A DNA stretch of 64,000 nt. It comes from Psychrobacter nivimaris (GTDB lineage Bacteria > Pseudomonadota > Gammaproteobacteria > Pseudomonadales > Moraxellaceae). The stretch lies in the NCBI RefSeq assembly GCF_009812035.1, contig NZ_VZIZ01000020.1, positions 1 through 64,000 of the forward strand, given 5' to 3'. A program made the translations under genes and the position numbers. The notes under the pieces are model-generated. The model was not told the origin of the DNA. It saw nothing but the letters and a program-made list of their open reading frames with translations, and ran no database searches. Shown here one piece after another: positions 1 to 9,480 of this stretch (its first letter is position 1; every line of letters begins with the position of its first letter).

Positions 1-85
1 GTTAATCTAGTCATAACACTATGATTATCAATTATTCTATATATGTCAACACACCCTAGTTTTACTTCTAAGGGTTGAACATGCT

Positions 86-261
86 CTAGGGCGTGTCTTC
101 ATTTCAAAAATGGTGATAAAAATGAGATAAATTGCCGTCAAACAAGAAAAATAGCGCAGATAATATCGGGATATTAACCAGCTATTTGACGATGTTTGGC
201 AAGATTTAGCCATTTTTAGGCCATTTAGATGACTATCGAGTGAATTGAAGACACGCCCTAG
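86..261. repeat. 176-bp MITE-like repeat, copy 1
   Basis: The left end reads CTAGGGCGTGTCTTCA and the right end is its near-perfect reverse complement, so the element has terminal inverted repeats bounded by CTAG on both sides. It contains no ORF. Two further copies of exactly the same length lie at 4527-4702 and 11125-11300. The core (AAAATGAGATAAATTGCC, TTTGACGATGTTTGGCAA) is shared closely with the 4527 copy by eye. CTAG at both borders suits a CTAG target duplication as made by some IS5-family elements, but the parent element is not in this window, so that link is inference. Confidence 0.85.
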
Positions 262-286
262 TAGTTGGTTAATATGGACAAATAGC

Positions 287-321
287 AAAGCCCCAATCAT
301 TGAATGGTTGGGGCTTTTTAA
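287..321. terminator. Bidirectional terminator-like hairpin downstream of hutI
   Basis: AAAGCCCCAATCAT pairs with ATGGTTGGGGCTTT around a short loop. A T run follows on the + strand, and a weaker T-rich stretch follows on the - strand. It lies 25 bp beyond the hutI stop and probably ends hutI transcription, and any rightward transcript entering the window. Confidence 0.7.
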
Positions 322-345
322 TTGAGATAAACAAAGGTAGATTGA

Positions 346-1686
346 TTATATTGTGTCGCGCCATTGTCCTTGAACCATGATGCCTTGGATGGGATTTAGC
401 CCCATCTGATAGGCCAAGTCAGCAGGACGAGCGATATCCCATAGTGCTAAATCAGCATCACAGCCCACTTCTATTTTGCCTTTATTAGATAGACCCAAAG
501 CCTTGGCTGCATAAACGGTTGATCCTGCCAATACTTCTTCAGGCGTGAGGTAAAACAGCGTACAGCCCATATTCATTGCCAACAACAGCGATGTCAAAGG
601 TGAGGTACCAGGGTTACAATCGGTTGAAATCGCCATAGGAACTTGATGCTTGCGCAGTGCCTCAATCGGTGGCAGCTTGGTATCACGTAAAGTATAAAAT
701 GCACCCGGCAATATCACCGCAACCGTATCGCTGGCGGCCATCTTGACTATGTCAGTTTCTGATAGGTGCTCTAGATGGTCGCTAGATAGCCCTTTGTATT
801 CGGCAACTAAAGCGCTACCACCAATATCAGATAATTGCTCAGCGTGTAGTTTGACCGGCAGGTCTAAGGAGCGTGCAACCTCAAAAACGCGTCTAATCTG
901 ATCGCTACTAAACGCAATGTTTTCACAAAAACCATCCACCGCATCAACCAAGCCTTCTGCATGTAGAATCGGCAGCCACTCGCAAACTTGATCAATATAG
1001 TCGTCCGCAAGGTCCTGCTCGTGAGATTTGTACTCAGGTGGCAAGGCATGTGCTGCTAGATAAGTGGTGCTCACATGAATGTCATATTTTTCGCCCAGTT
1101 GGCGAGCGACCGTGAGCATTTTACGCTCAGTGTCCAAGTCCAAGCCATAACCAGACTTGATTTCAATACTGGTGACACCTTCTTTCATCAGCGCGACTAA
1201 GCGTTTTTCACTTTGTGCAAATAGCGCTTCAATACTGGCAGCGCGGGTAGCACTGACCGTCGCGACAATACCGCCGCCTTGTGCAGCAATGTCTTGATAA
1301 CTGACACCTTGCAAACGTGCTTCGAACTCATTGCTACGGTTGCCGCCATAGACAATGTGCGTATGACAATCGATAAGCCCTGGGGTTAGCCATTTACCAT
1401 CGGCGTCTGTGATTTGGCTAGTTTGATATTTAGGCAAATGAGCAGTGATCTGATCCTGTGTACCAATCCAAGCAATTTTGCTGTTTTTAATACCGATGGC
1501 AGCGTGATGCAACTGACCATATGGGTTACTATCAGCTTGATTATCAGCATAAATATCAAACCCATATTGCGCTGAAAAGGTGGCGATATTGGCATTAATA
1601 ATAACGTGATCAAAAGATGTCGTAGTAGATTTGTCGAGCGTCTGTTCTGTAGGGCTTTTCAATACAGAATTCTTTGATTCATTCAT
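346..1686 (-). CDS. hutI: Imidazolonepropionase
   Basis: Third enzyme of histidine degradation; hydrolyses 4-imidazolone-5-propanoate to N-formimidoyl-glutamate in the cytoplasm. It has the amidohydrolase fold: the metal-binding motif DCHTH (His108 and His110), a later HAEQL segment and STDCNPG near the C-terminus all fit HutI. At 446 aa it is longer than the usual ~405, because of about 25 extra polar N-terminal residues. The start is supported by AGGAG six bases before the ATG. It is the last gene of the leftward hut cluster, 47 bp after hutG. Confidence 0.96.
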   Translation of the reverse strand: MNESKNSVLKSPTEQTLDKSTTTSFDHVIINANIATFSAQYGFDIYADNQADSNPYGQLHHAAIGIKNSKIAWIGTQDQITAHLPKYQTSQITDADGKWLTPGLIDCHTHIVYGGNRSNEFEARLQGVSYQDIAAQGGGIVATVSATRAASIEALFAQSEKRLVALMKEGVTSIEIKSGYGLDLDTERKMLTVARQLGEKYDIHVSTTYLAAHALPPEYKSHEQDLADDYIDQVCEWLPILHAEGLVDAVDGFCENIAFSSDQIRRVFEVARSLDLPVKLHAEQLSDIGGSALVAEYKGLSSDHLEHLSETDIVKMAASDTVAVILPGAFYTLRDTKLPPIEALRKHQVPMAISTDCNPGTSPLTSLLLAMNMGCTLFYLTPEEVLAGSTVYAAKALGLSNKGKIEVGCDADLALWDIARPADLAYQMGLNPIQGIMVQGQWRDTI

Positions 1687-1733
1687 AATATGCTCCTGAT
1701 TTTTGTGAAGTCGGTGATCTTTGTTGGCAAGAT

Positions 1734-2789
1734 CTAAGCGCTAAGTAAGTGCTGCTCTATAATAGTGGCTAGTAAGCGCGCAGCAACTTTGCAGCTACGA
1801 CTATCAACGTCAAAAGCAGGGTTAATCTCAGCAATGTCTGCCATTTTTACTTTGCCTGATGCCATGATGGTTTTGACCATACGTTCAACGAAACCTAGTT
1901 CAATGCCGTAAGCAGCTGGGGCGCTCACACCTGGCACAACACTGGCAGGAAAGCAGTCCATATCGATGGTTAGATATATGATATCGACCTGATCTACAAA
2001 GCTTTTGACCCGCTCAGCAAGTGTATCCCAAGGCTGATAATGACAGTCTTCATCACTAATGACCTGTACGCCCAATTGCTCGGCACGATCGAAAAGCGCC
2101 GCCGTATTAGAAAATCGGCTGACACCGATACAGCAATAGTGAAAAGGCTGATCGTGTGCGTCAAGGTGCTCGGCAATTTGGCGAAACGGTGTACCAGAGG
2201 TCGCTACATCAGACTGACGAATATCAAGATGAGCATCGAAATTAATAATCCCAATAGTAGGCGCTGTGCTTGTGCTGATAGTTGCTTCGCTTGTATTTTC
2301 TAATGCCTGCCATAATCCCAGAAAGCTACCATAAGCAATGGCATGACCGCCACCAAGCCCGATAGGTAATCCGCTTTGCTTAATAATAGTACTCACTGCA
2401 TCGGCATATTTGATCTGCGCTTGCTCAAGAGAACTGTCGACAAAATCATCATCGTCGTGACAATGAATGTCGCCAGCATCACCCAATAAGGTTGATAATT
2501 GACCATCAAAACGTTGTTGCAAATCAGCGATGACTGGCAGCGTAGCAAAAGCTCGACGAATCAATGGCGGGGCAGCTCTAGCACCTACGCGGCCTTGATT
2601 GCGTCTGACGCCTTGATCACATGCAAAACCAATTAGCCCAATATTTTGAGCCTCATAAGGCTGAGCAAGCTGATACCAATAGCGGGCACGCGTAGTTTCA
2701 AATGGCTCTGCACGTCCTGTCCACTGGTTCATATCAGCAGGTGTATGGCTAATACTTGTAGTCGTTGCTGCTGTTCTCGCTATTGTCAT
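1734..2789 (-). CDS. hutG: Formimidoylglutamase
   Basis: Arginase/agmatinase-family Mn enzyme that cleaves N-formimidoyl-L-glutamate to glutamate and formamide, the last step of the direct hut route. Metal ligands are visible: His149 in GGGHA, Asp185/His187/Asp189 in DAHLD, and Asp276/Asp278 in TIDMD. The length of 351 aa is slightly above the usual ~310-330 because of a polar N-terminus and an insertion near residues 165-177. GGAGAG lies about ten bases before the ATG. It sits between hutH and hutI in one orientation, 23 bp after hutH, so it is probably co-transcribed. Confidence 0.95.
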   Translation of the reverse strand: MTIARTAATTTSISHTPADMNQWTGRAEPFETTRARYWYQLAQPYEAQNIGLIGFACDQGVRRNQGRVGARAAPPLIRRAFATLPVIADLQQRFDGQLSTLLGDAGDIHCHDDDDFVDSSLEQAQIKYADAVSTIIKQSGLPIGLGGGHAIAYGSFLGLWQALENTSEATISTSTAPTIGIINFDAHLDIRQSDVATSGTPFRQIAEHLDAHDQPFHYCCIGVSRFSNTAALFDRAEQLGVQVISDEDCHYQPWDTLAERVKSFVDQVDIIYLTIDMDCFPASVVPGVSAPAAYGIELGFVERMVKTIMASGKVKMADIAEINPAFDVDSRSCKVAARLLATIIEQHLLSA

Positions 2790-2812
2790 CGCTGCTCTCC
2801 GCTTATTGATCT

Positions 2813-4375
2813 TTATTTAGACTCGTACCAATCGCTGCGTAGTTCTTGCCAATGTTCAGCAAGCGTACCGTCTAATACCAGCTGTTTAGCTGCTTCGATA
2901 TCAGGGGCGAGGTAGCGATCTTTATCATAAAAAGTCACTTGCTCACGTAGTTTTTGATGCGCGATTGTCAAAGGCTCTGACGTATCTAGTCCGTGATGGA
3001 AGTCGATGCCTTGACCAGCAGCCAGAAGTTCAATACCAATAATGGTGGCAGTGTTTTGTGCCATTTCGTATAGGCGTCGTGCGCAATAGGTCGCCATAGA
3101 CACATGGTCTTCTTGGTTAGCAGAAGTCGGGATACTATCAACGCTACCAGGATGGGCGATAGATTTGTTTTCTGACGCCAGTGCTGCGGCGGTCACATGA
3201 GCAATCATAAAGCCTGAGTTGACTCCAGCATTATCAACCAAGAATGGCGGTAAGCCACCTGATAAGGTTGCATCGATCAGTAAAGCCATACGTCGCTCAG
3301 ACATAGAACCAATCTCAGCGATTGCCAAGGCTAAAATATCCGCGGCAAAAGCCACAGGCTCAGCATGGAAGTTACCACCTGATATGGCGACAGGACCATC
3401 TTCGTTATTAAAGATAAGCGGATTGTCTGTCACGGCATTGGATTCGATAAGTAGCGTTTTTCCTGCTTGGTTGATGATATCAAGACAGGCACCCATGACC
3501 TGCGGCTGACAGCGTAGGCAGTAAGGGTCTTGTACGCGATCATCTTGCTCGCCATCGTGCGAGGCGCGGATAGCACTGCCTTTGATCAGTTGACGATGCG
3601 CTTTGGCGATCTCTATCTGACCATGATGACCACGTACTTCATGAATACGGGCATCAAATGGTGAGTCTGAGCCTTTGGCCGCATCAATCGACAGTGAGCC
3701 GACGATGGTTGCTGTCTCAAGTAAATCACGCGCTAAGAAATAACCACGTAATGCTAGTGCTGTTGATACTTGTGTACCGTTGATGAGTGCAAGGCCTTCT
3801 TTGGCTGCCAGTGTAATTGGCTCAAGTCCATGCTGTGCTAGGGCGTCAGCAGCAAGGACTTTTTTGCCATCGACATAGACGTGACCTTCGCCCATCATGG
3901 CTAGTGTCATATGTGATAGTGGGGCTAAGTCACCAGAGGCACCAACTGAGCCTTTTGCCGGAATGTTTGGCGTGATTTGACTGTTGATCAAACCAAGTAA
4001 ACTATCAACTACCTCGCGGCGTACACCAGAAACGCCTTGTGCTAGGCTGGCGACTTTCATCACCATAATCAGTCGTACTACGCCATCTGGTAGCGCGTCA
4101 CCCGTACCTACCGAGTGAGAAACGATCAGGTTACGCTGTAGCAGCTCAAGCTGGTCATCACTGATACGTGTCTTGGCAAGTAAGCCAAAACCAGTATTGA
4201 TGCCATAAGCGCTTTTGTCTCGTGCAATGATGGTTCGTACATCTTCGTGTGAGGCATCTATTGCGGCATAAGCACTCTCAGGCAATGTCAATATGACAGG
4301 CTGCTCGTAGATATCACGTAGCATTTTAAAGCTAAGCTGGCGAGGGTGTAGGGTTAGTTGTTTGATATTGTTCAT
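2813..4375 (-). CDS. hutH: Histidine ammonia-lyase
   Basis: Deaminates L-histidine to urocanate, the first step of the pathway. The Ala-Ser-Gly triad that forms the MIO electrophile is present at residues 146-148 in [14 protein letters not shown], followed by family-typical GEGHVY and the Q..QDPYCLRC region. I chose the start at 4375 (MNNIKQL, 520 aa) because AGGA lies eight bases upstream. An in-frame ATG at 4402 would add nine residues, has no such site, and lies within the 108-bp repeat. Downstream are hutG and hutI; upstream lie a repeat pair and then the YjiH-type gene. Confidence 0.97.
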   Translation of the reverse strand: MNNIKQLTLHPRQLSFKMLRDIYEQPVILTLPESAYAAIDASHEDVRTIIARDKSAYGINTGFGLLAKTRISDDQLELLQRNLIVSHSVGTGDALPDGVVRLIMVMKVASLAQGVSGVRREVVDSLLGLINSQITPNIPAKGSVGASGDLAPLSHMTLAMMGEGHVYVDGKKVLAADALAQHGLEPITLAAKEGLALINGTQVSTALALRGYFLARDLLETATIVGSLSIDAAKGSDSPFDARIHEVRGHHGQIEIAKAHRQLIKGSAIRASHDGEQDDRVQDPYCLRCQPQVMGACLDIINQAGKTLLIESNAVTDNPLIFNNEDGPVAISGGNFHAEPVAFAADILALAIAEIGSMSERRMALLIDATLSGGLPPFLVDNAGVNSGFMIAHVTAAALASENKSIAHPGSVDSIPTSANQEDHVSMATYCARRLYEMAQNTATIIGIELLAAGQGIDFHHGLDTSEPLTIAHQKLREQVTFYDKDRYLAPDIEAAKQLVLDGTLAEHWQELRSDWYESK

Positions 4376-4400
4376 ATAGGTAGTCCTAGTATTGTAAGTC

Positions 4401-4508
4401 ATATAGTCATTCCACTATAAAGTATTACAGCGTTAATCTCGCTTGAAGTATCACATATACATCTACACTCGGTTGCCTTGTACTACTTTTAAATTGAATC
4501 GACTATAT
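4401..4508. repeat. 108-bp repeat, copy A
   Basis: It begins ATATAGTCATTCC and ends TTGAATCGACTATAT, giving short inverted ends, and carries an internal ACTCGGTTGCCTTGTA. A second copy of the same length, ends and internal core lies at 9036-9143, immediately after hutC. The two are clearly related but well diverged by eye. It lies 26 bp before the chosen hutH start. Confidence 0.65.
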
Positions 4509-4526
4509 GGGTTATATTATTTTTGT

Positions 4527-4702
4527 TTAGGGCGTGTCCTCATTTTAAAAATGGTGATAAAAATGAGATAAATTGCCGTCAAACAAGGAAAATAGTGCAG
4601 ATAATATCGAGATATTGACCAACTATTTGACGATGTTTGGCAAAATTTAGCTGTTTTTAGCCCATTTAGAGCACACTCGTTTGAATTGAGGACACGCCCT
4701 AG
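4527..4702. repeat. 176-bp MITE-like repeat, copy 2
   Basis: Ends TTAGGGCGTGTCCTCA and TGAGGACACGCCCTAG form the terminal inverted repeat, and the interior matches copy 1 over most of its length. The left border is TTAG rather than CTAG, one mismatch in the presumed target duplication. Inserted between the YjiH-type gene and hutH. Confidence 0.85.
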
Positions 4703-4772
4703 TATCTTTATTAAAATGAAGTTGTTGAAAGGTTTTTAATCAACGAAATAGCTATTATCGGGTTTGAATTTT

Positions 4773-6137
4773 TTAGCCAATCCAGTTGAAGTACATGGCC
4801 AGTTGTCCGAATGCTGCAGCCAATAAAATACTGAGTACCACGCGCTCGAACCAAATGATGACCATTTTGCCAACAGAGATAGGAATCTCGGTCGCAAGCA
4901 CACATGGAATCATGGCTGAGAAGAACAGCACACTGCTAATGGAAATTACCCCTGCCACATAGCGTGTCAGAATATCTGCCTCACTTAGTAGTAATGCTGG
5001 CAAGAACATCTCAGCCAATCCCGCTGACATTCCTTTGGCAGCGACAAGCGGTTCTGGTAGGCCGCCAAGCCATGTAAAGGGATAAAGAAGCAAGCCCAAG
5101 GCATCGAAAACTGGCGTATATTTTGCTAATAGCAATCCTGTTAAGCCGACAGCGATGATAGACGGCACGATAGCAGCGGCCATCGTTAGACCGTCGCGAA
5201 AATTAGACCATAAGATTTGTTTGAGGTCAGTGGCACGGCGCGAAGTGGACAAGCCTAAATCAAATGCAGCTGCTAGCCGTGTACCACGTTTATGGTCTAA
5301 AGCTGGACGTTCAACGCTATCATCAAAGAGATTGATAGGTGGAATACGAGCGGTAATCGCAGTGACAATAAAGGTAATCACTAGCGTAGACCAAAAGAAC
5401 ACATTCCAAAACTCCATCAATCCAAGCGTTTTGGCAACAATGACCATAAATGCCGCTGATACGGTCGAAAACCCAGTCGCAATGATAATGGCTTCACGCG
5501 CTGAATATTGCTTTTGTAAATACACGCGATTGGTGATGAGCAAACCAATAGAGTAGCTACCAACAAAGGAAGCAACGGCATCAATCGCTGATGAACCTGG
5601 GGTTTTCCAAATAGGTTTCATAATTGGCTGCATGAGCACACCAACCATTTCTAGTAAGCCAAAACCAACCAAGAATGCCAATATCAACGCCCCAATCGGT
5701 ACAATCATACCGACTGGTAAGGCCAATTTTTCAAATAGAAACGGCAGCATGTCCTTTTCCATCATAAAGGCAGGCGCTACGTCAGCCACATACATCACTG
5801 CTAGTATCAGACCCATGATTTTAAAAGCAGTCATAATCATATGAGTGATATTTTTACGCCATGAGCCGTCGATAAATGGCTTACTCACACCATAGAGTAT
5901 GAGTAAAAACAATAATGTCACAGATAAGGTGTGCTGCTGAGTGACCAGATAGGTTGCGCCATGATCGAACAAAATCGTGCTTTTTTCACCAATGGTAAAC
6001 GGCACAAAAAACATCACCAAACCGATCGCACTGAATACGATCAGCTGTATTAATGCAATAGGGGTTGATAGTAGTTTTTTCGATGATGTCGTTGTACTTT
6101 CATCGTTCAGACTAGATATCGTATTTTGCTCAATCAT
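4773..6137 (-). CDS. YjiH-type multi-spanning membrane protein, probable hut-linked transporter
   Basis: 454 aa with about ten hydrophobic segments, a gate/nucleoside-recognition-like domain and the conserved VASFVGSYSIGLLI stretch; this matches YjiH-family membrane proteins. The position between hutU and hutH, in the same direction, suggests a role in histidine or urocanate uptake. That role is inferred from context, since the family is poorly characterised. A very strong AAGGAGG lies a few bases before the ATG at 6137. The last helices are followed directly by the stop, then the MITE. Confidence is high for the gene and moderate for the role. Confidence 0.85.
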   Translation of the reverse strand: MIEQNTISSLNDESTTTSSKKLLSTPIALIQLIVFSAIGLVMFFVPFTIGEKSTILFDHGATYLVTQQHTLSVTLLFLLILYGVSKPFIDGSWRKNITHMIMTAFKIMGLILAVMYVADVAPAFMMEKDMLPFLFEKLALPVGMIVPIGALILAFLVGFGLLEMVGVLMQPIMKPIWKTPGSSAIDAVASFVGSYSIGLLITNRVYLQKQYSAREAIIIATGFSTVSAAFMVIVAKTLGLMEFWNVFFWSTLVITFIVTAITARIPPINLFDDSVERPALDHKRGTRLAAAFDLGLSTSRRATDLKQILWSNFRDGLTMAAAIVPSIIAVGLTGLLLAKYTPVFDALGLLLYPFTWLGGLPEPLVAAKGMSAGLAEMFLPALLLSEADILTRYVAGVISISSVLFFSAMIPCVLATEIPISVGKMVIIWFERVVLSILLAAAFGQLAMYFNWIG

Positions 6138-6165
6138 ATTATCCTCCTTGATAAGACGCCGATTA

Positions 6166-6198
6166 TGTCCTTATACCTAGCTACAGCGTATAAGGACA
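6166..6198. promoter_or_regulatory. Intercistronic hairpin between hutU and the YjiH-type gene
   Basis: TGTCCTTATAC and GTATAAGGACA form a perfect 11-bp stem with an 11-base loop. No T run follows on the - strand, so it looks more like an mRNA-processing or stabilising hairpin than a terminator. Confidence 0.55.
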
Positions 6199-6207
6199 AG
6201 GAACAAA

Positions 6208-7917
6208 CTATTTGATCATTGGCAAATTTAGACCATATTCTTTTGCTGTTTTAATCGCCAGCTCATAACCTGCATCGGCATGACGCATAACGCCTGAACC
6301 GCAATCGTTGACTAATACGCGTGACAGTCTTTTGGCTGCGGCGTCAGTACCATCCGCGACAATGACCATGCCTGAGTGCTGCGAGTATCCCATGCCGACA
6401 CCGCCGCCATGATGTAGCGACACCCACGTCGCGCCGCCTGCTACGTTGAGCATGCCATTCAATAATGCCCAATCAGATACCGCATCTGAGCCATCTTTCA
6501 TACTCTCTGTTTCGCGGTTTGGACTGGCGACAGAGCCCGTGTCCAAATGGTCACGACCAATGACGATTGGACCTTTTAGTTCACCGTTTTTGACCATTTC
6601 ATTAAATGCCAAACCTGCTTTGTCACGCTCACCAAGACCTAGCCAGCAGATACGAGCAGGCAAGCCTTGGAACTGAATACGTTCCTTTGCCATATCTAAC
6701 CAATGATGAATGTGTTTGTTTTCAGGGAATAGCTCTTTAATCTTTTGATCAGTCTTATAGATATCTTCTGGATCACCTGATAACGCTACCCAGCGGAATG
6801 GGCCTTTACCTTGGCAAAATAGCGGACGAATATACGCAGGGACAAAACCTGGGAAGTTAAAGGCATCTTTGACCCCTTCATCAAAAGCGACCTGACGGAT
6901 GTTATTACCGTAATCAGTCGCTGGAATGTCCATCGCTTGCAAGTCTAAAATCGCTTGTACATGTACCGCACAAGATTGAGCAGCGGCTTTGGTCAGTGCT
7001 GCATGTTGCTCTGGATCTTCTTGGGCGGCTTTCCATTCCTCTACCGTCCAGCCGCTTGGTAGATAGCCATTGATTAAGTCATGCGCTGAGGTTTGATCGG
7101 TGACCAAATCAGGCTTCATACCGCCAGCGTTAGCACGCTTGACCATCTCAGGCAAGATATCTGCGGCATTGCCAAGTAGGGCGATAGAGACGGCTTCACC
7201 AGCGTCCGTATGTTGTTTGATTAACTCATAAGCATGGTCAAGGTTATCTGCTTGTTTATCAACATAACCCGTACGCAAACGGAAATCGATACTAGACTGC
7301 TGACACTCGATGTTTAACGAAGTCGCACCCGCAAAAGTTGCGGCTAGTGGCTGCGCGCCGCCCATACCGCCCAGACCAGCGGTCAAAATCCAACGACCCG
7401 CCCAGCTACCATCATAATGCTGACGACCCGCTTCCACAAAAGTCTCATACGTGCCTTGGACGATGCCTTGTGTACCGATATAAATCCAGCTACCTGCAGT
7501 CATCTGACCGTACATAAACAGGTCTTTGCGATCCAACTCGTTGAAGTGCTCCCACGTTGCCCAACGCGGCACAAGGTTGGAGTTAGCAATCAATACGCGT
7601 GGTGCGTTTTCGTGTGTTTGAAACACGCCGACTGGCTTACCAGACTGTACTAGCAACGTCTCATCATCTTCTAACTCTTTTAATGACTCTAAGATTTGAT
7701 CGTAGCTTTCCCAGTTACGGGCTGCGCGTCCGATACCACCATACACGACTAGGCTTTTTGGGTTTTCTGCTACATCAGGATGCAGGTTGTTTTGCAGCAT
7801 GCGATAAGGGGCTTCAGTTAGCCAGCTTTTGCAATGTAGCGTGGAGCCAGTAGGCGCAGCAATATTACGGCTCTCATCGCGTCGAGTAGGTTTGTTGCTA
7901 TTGCTATCAGTAGTCAT
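6208..7917 (-). CDS. hutU: Urocanate hydratase
   Basis: Converts urocanate to 4-imidazolone-5-propanoate using tightly bound NAD+. The NAD-binding [12 protein letters not shown], the N-terminal [13 protein letters not shown] and the C-terminal [13 protein letters not shown] and [14 protein letters not shown] segments are family hallmarks. I set the start at 7917 (MTTDSNSN, 569 aa) because AAGGA lies about nine bases before it; a longer frame to 7956 adds 13 residues with no ribosome-binding site. It is the first gene of the leftward hut cluster and lies 122 bp from the candidate HutC operator. Confidence 0.97.
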   Translation of the reverse strand: MTTDSNSNKPTRRDESRNIAAPTGSTLHCKSWLTEAPYRMLQNNLHPDVAENPKSLVVYGGIGRAARNWESYDQILESLKELEDDETLLVQSGKPVGVFQTHENAPRVLIANSNLVPRWATWEHFNELDRKDLFMYGQMTAGSWIYIGTQGIVQGTYETFVEAGRQHYDGSWAGRWILTAGLGGMGGAQPLAATFAGATSLNIECQQSSIDFRLRTGYVDKQADNLDHAYELIKQHTDAGEAVSIALLGNAADILPEMVKRANAGGMKPDLVTDQTSAHDLINGYLPSGWTVEEWKAAQEDPEQHAALTKAAAQSCAVHVQAILDLQAMDIPATDYGNNIRQVAFDEGVKDAFNFPGFVPAYIRPLFCQGKGPFRWVALSGDPEDIYKTDQKIKELFPENKHIHHWLDMAKERIQFQGLPARICWLGLGERDKAGLAFNEMVKNGELKGPIVIGRDHLDTGSVASPNRETESMKDGSDAVSDWALLNGMLNVAGGATWVSLHHGGGVGMGYSQHSGMVIVADGTDAAAKRLSRVLVNDCGSGVMRHADAGYELAIKTAKEYGLNLPMIK

Positions 7918-8038
7918 GGTCAAATCCTTGTGAAATCTTTTAAGTCGATTGGGCAATTAAAGTGAGTGGTTTACGATCAGTCTAAGAGTGCACTTAACTG
8001 CTTGCTAAATTGGCTAGATTATCGATACTGTCGTAAAG

Positions 8039-8050
8039 TTGTATATACAA
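8039..8050. promoter_or_regulatory. Candidate HutC operator
   Basis: TTGTATATACAA is a perfect palindrome matching the TGTA-N2-TACA core described for HutC operators in Pseudomonas. It lies between hutU and hutC, where a hut repressor would act. Binding and urocanate induction are inferred by homology. Confidence 0.6.
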
Positions 8051-8110
8051 ATTATCAAAGATACTTTTTTCATGCAAGGTTTTTTTTCGTGAGCTGGTTG
8101 TTTTTGTTAT

Positions 8111-8158
8111 TCAATTAGCCGATTTAGATAACATCGAGTGAGTTGAAAAGCGCCCTAG
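8111..8158. repeat. Decayed right end of a 176-bp MITE
   Basis: GATTTAGATAACATCGAGTG followed by AGTTGAAAAGCGCCCTAG resembles the right 45 bp of copy 1, with an internal deletion in the terminal GACACGCCC. The left part of the element is not recognisable. Confidence 0.55.
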
Positions 8159-8258
8159 TCAATACTGAATGCTCAGAAATTTTGACTAAGGCTTGCGCGA
8201 TGGTCTCGTGATATTATGTGATCATTCCTATTAGCAAAACTGACGGTCAAAGGCGGAT

Positions 8259-9032
8259 ATGACAAAAACGATTCCGGCGTATCAACGCATAAAAAACGCC
8301 ATACTAGACAATATTCATTCTGGTAAGTGGCAAGCGGGCAACGCGATTTCGACAGAAATGGCATTGGCTGAAGAGTTTGGTGTGTCAAGGATGACAGTCA
8401 ACCGTGCGCTAAAAGAGCTGAGCGAGGAGCGGGTGTTAGAGCGTCGACAAGGGTCGGGCACGTTTGTCGCGCAGCAGCAGTTCAATCATACCTTTGTTGA
8501 GGTACGCAACATCGCTGAGGATTTAAAGTCTGCCAATCGTGATTATGAAGCACAGGTCGTGAGTAAGCGTGCTATTACGGCTGATATGCTCGATAATGAG
8601 CTGCGTCGTAAGTTTGGTATTGATGAAGGGGCTATAATTGATGAAGGGGCTACGTCTGTAAACGCGATTGCTCAGACAGATGCTAGTGATGAAGCTGTCT
8701 TGTATGAAGTAAAAATCATTCACTTTGCCGATGGTCAGCCCATACAGTTTGAAGAACGCTGGGTCGATGCCAAAAAAGTACCGAAGTTTATCGATCAGGA
8801 TTTTAGTGTAGTCAATACCAGTGATTACTTGATTGCCAAAAGTCCTCTAGAGAGTGGAAGCTATACCATCCGAGCATTGGCAGCCCCTGATGAGATTGCT
8901 GAGTTTTTGCAAATTGCGCCGCAGTCACCAACGCTTGTGTTGCGTCGGCAGACCTATTCGGCTGGCCAAGTCGTTACCTTTGTAAAGATGTGGCATGCGG
9001 GTGATCGCTATCAGTTCTCAGGCGAGTTATAG
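8259..9032 (+). CDS. hutC: Histidine utilisation repressor, GntR/HutC family
   Basis: GntR-type winged helix at about residues 5-72 (IHSGKWQAG, EFGVSRMTVNRAL, RRQGSGTFV), then a UTRA effector domain ending in GDRYQFSGEL. In characterised bacteria HutC represses hut genes and is released by urocanate. At 257 aa it is longer than the usual ~235-245. Part of the excess is an 18-bp tandem duplication (8619-8654) encoding IDEGAI/IDEGAT in the UTRA domain. The ATG at 8259 follows AAGGCGGAT. It is divergent from hutU and probably autoregulated. Confidence 0.93.
   Translation: MTKTIPAYQRIKNAILDNIHSGKWQAGNAISTEMALAEEFGVSRMTVNRALKELSEERVLERRQGSGTFVAQQQFNHTFVEVRNIAEDLKSANRDYEAQVVSKRAITADMLDNELRRKFGIDEGAIIDEGATSVNAIAQTDASDEAVLYEVKIIHFADGQPIQFEERWVDAKKVPKFIDQDFSVVNTSDYLIAKSPLESGSYTIRALAAPDEIAEFLQIAPQSPTLVLRRQTYSAGQVVTFVKMWHAGDRYQFSGEL
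8619..8654 (+). repeat. 18-bp in-frame tandem duplication inside hutC
   Basis: ATTGATGAAGGGGCTATA is followed directly by a copy differing only in its last two bases. It inserts six residues into the effector domain without shifting the frame. Confidence 0.85.
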
Positions 9033-9480
9033 CAGATATAGTCAAGCCTATATAAATCCGCTACATCTTCATCCTCGCTAAGCATACTAATGTATAACTT
9101 GCACTCGGTTTCTTTGTATCGAGATGATATTGAACTGACTATAGCTTACGTATGCTCACTGATTGTGTACGTTTTTTCTGTCTAAAGTGAGATACTATAT
9201 CCATAAACTGTTATTTAATAAGATAGCAATTGGCGTTAATTAAACTCGCCAGAATATTTGAACAATCGTTAAAAATTAAAATATAATATAGAAACAGTAT
9301 TGAAAAATAGCCCAAATAGCCTCAAATCGGGCAACCAAAGCCGAATATCATAGAGGAGCTTATATTGTTCTTCTGTGTCGGCTTGTCCTATTTATTAGCA
9401 CCGTATATTTTATTAGTGCTGTGTGTCTTATTAGCATTATGTGTTTTTACTTTATTCATTCACTCTTATAAGGACGTCTT
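9033..9480. other. Gene-free region between hutC and the amino-acid importer
   Basis: This 448-bp gap starts with the second 108-bp repeat (9036-9143). The rest is AT-rich and should hold the promoter for the binding-protein gene. A stretch at about 9388-9445 repeats TTATTAGCA/TTATTAGTG at roughly 18-20-base spacing, of unknown meaning. No ORF is supported. Confidence 0.6.
9036..9143. repeat. 108-bp repeat, copy B
   Basis: Begins ATATAGTCAAGCC and ends TTGAACTGACTATA, with ACTCGGTTTCTTTGTAT inside. It has the same length and layout as the copy at 4401-4508. It starts four bases after the hutC stop codon. Confidence 0.65.

Larger units (their letters stand above)
1..345. other. Gene-free left end of window
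   Basis: No gene is supported here. The stretch holds one 176-bp MITE copy (86-261) and a terminator-like hairpin (287-321) between hutI and whatever lies left of the window. The only open frame runs across the MITE and has no coding character. Confidence 0.7.
4376..4772. other. Gene-free spacer filled by two different repeats
   Basis: This 397-bp gap between the YjiH-type gene and hutH holds the 108-bp repeat (4401-4508) followed by a 176-bp MITE (4527-4702). It may interrupt hut operon transcription or supply a separate hutH promoter. No ORF is supported. Confidence 0.7.
7918..8258. other. Divergent hutU/hutC regulatory region
   Basis: This 341-bp gap separates divergent hutU and hutC. 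It holds a TTGTATATACAA palindrome (8039-8050), a T-rich run, and the decayed right end of a 176-bp MITE (about 8111-8158) nearer hutC. No small gene is supported. Confidence 0.7.

Noticed and set aside
5155..5556. Antisense frame of 133 codons inside the YjiH-type gene
   Set aside because: Complement of a conserved membrane protein with no start signals; a shadow.
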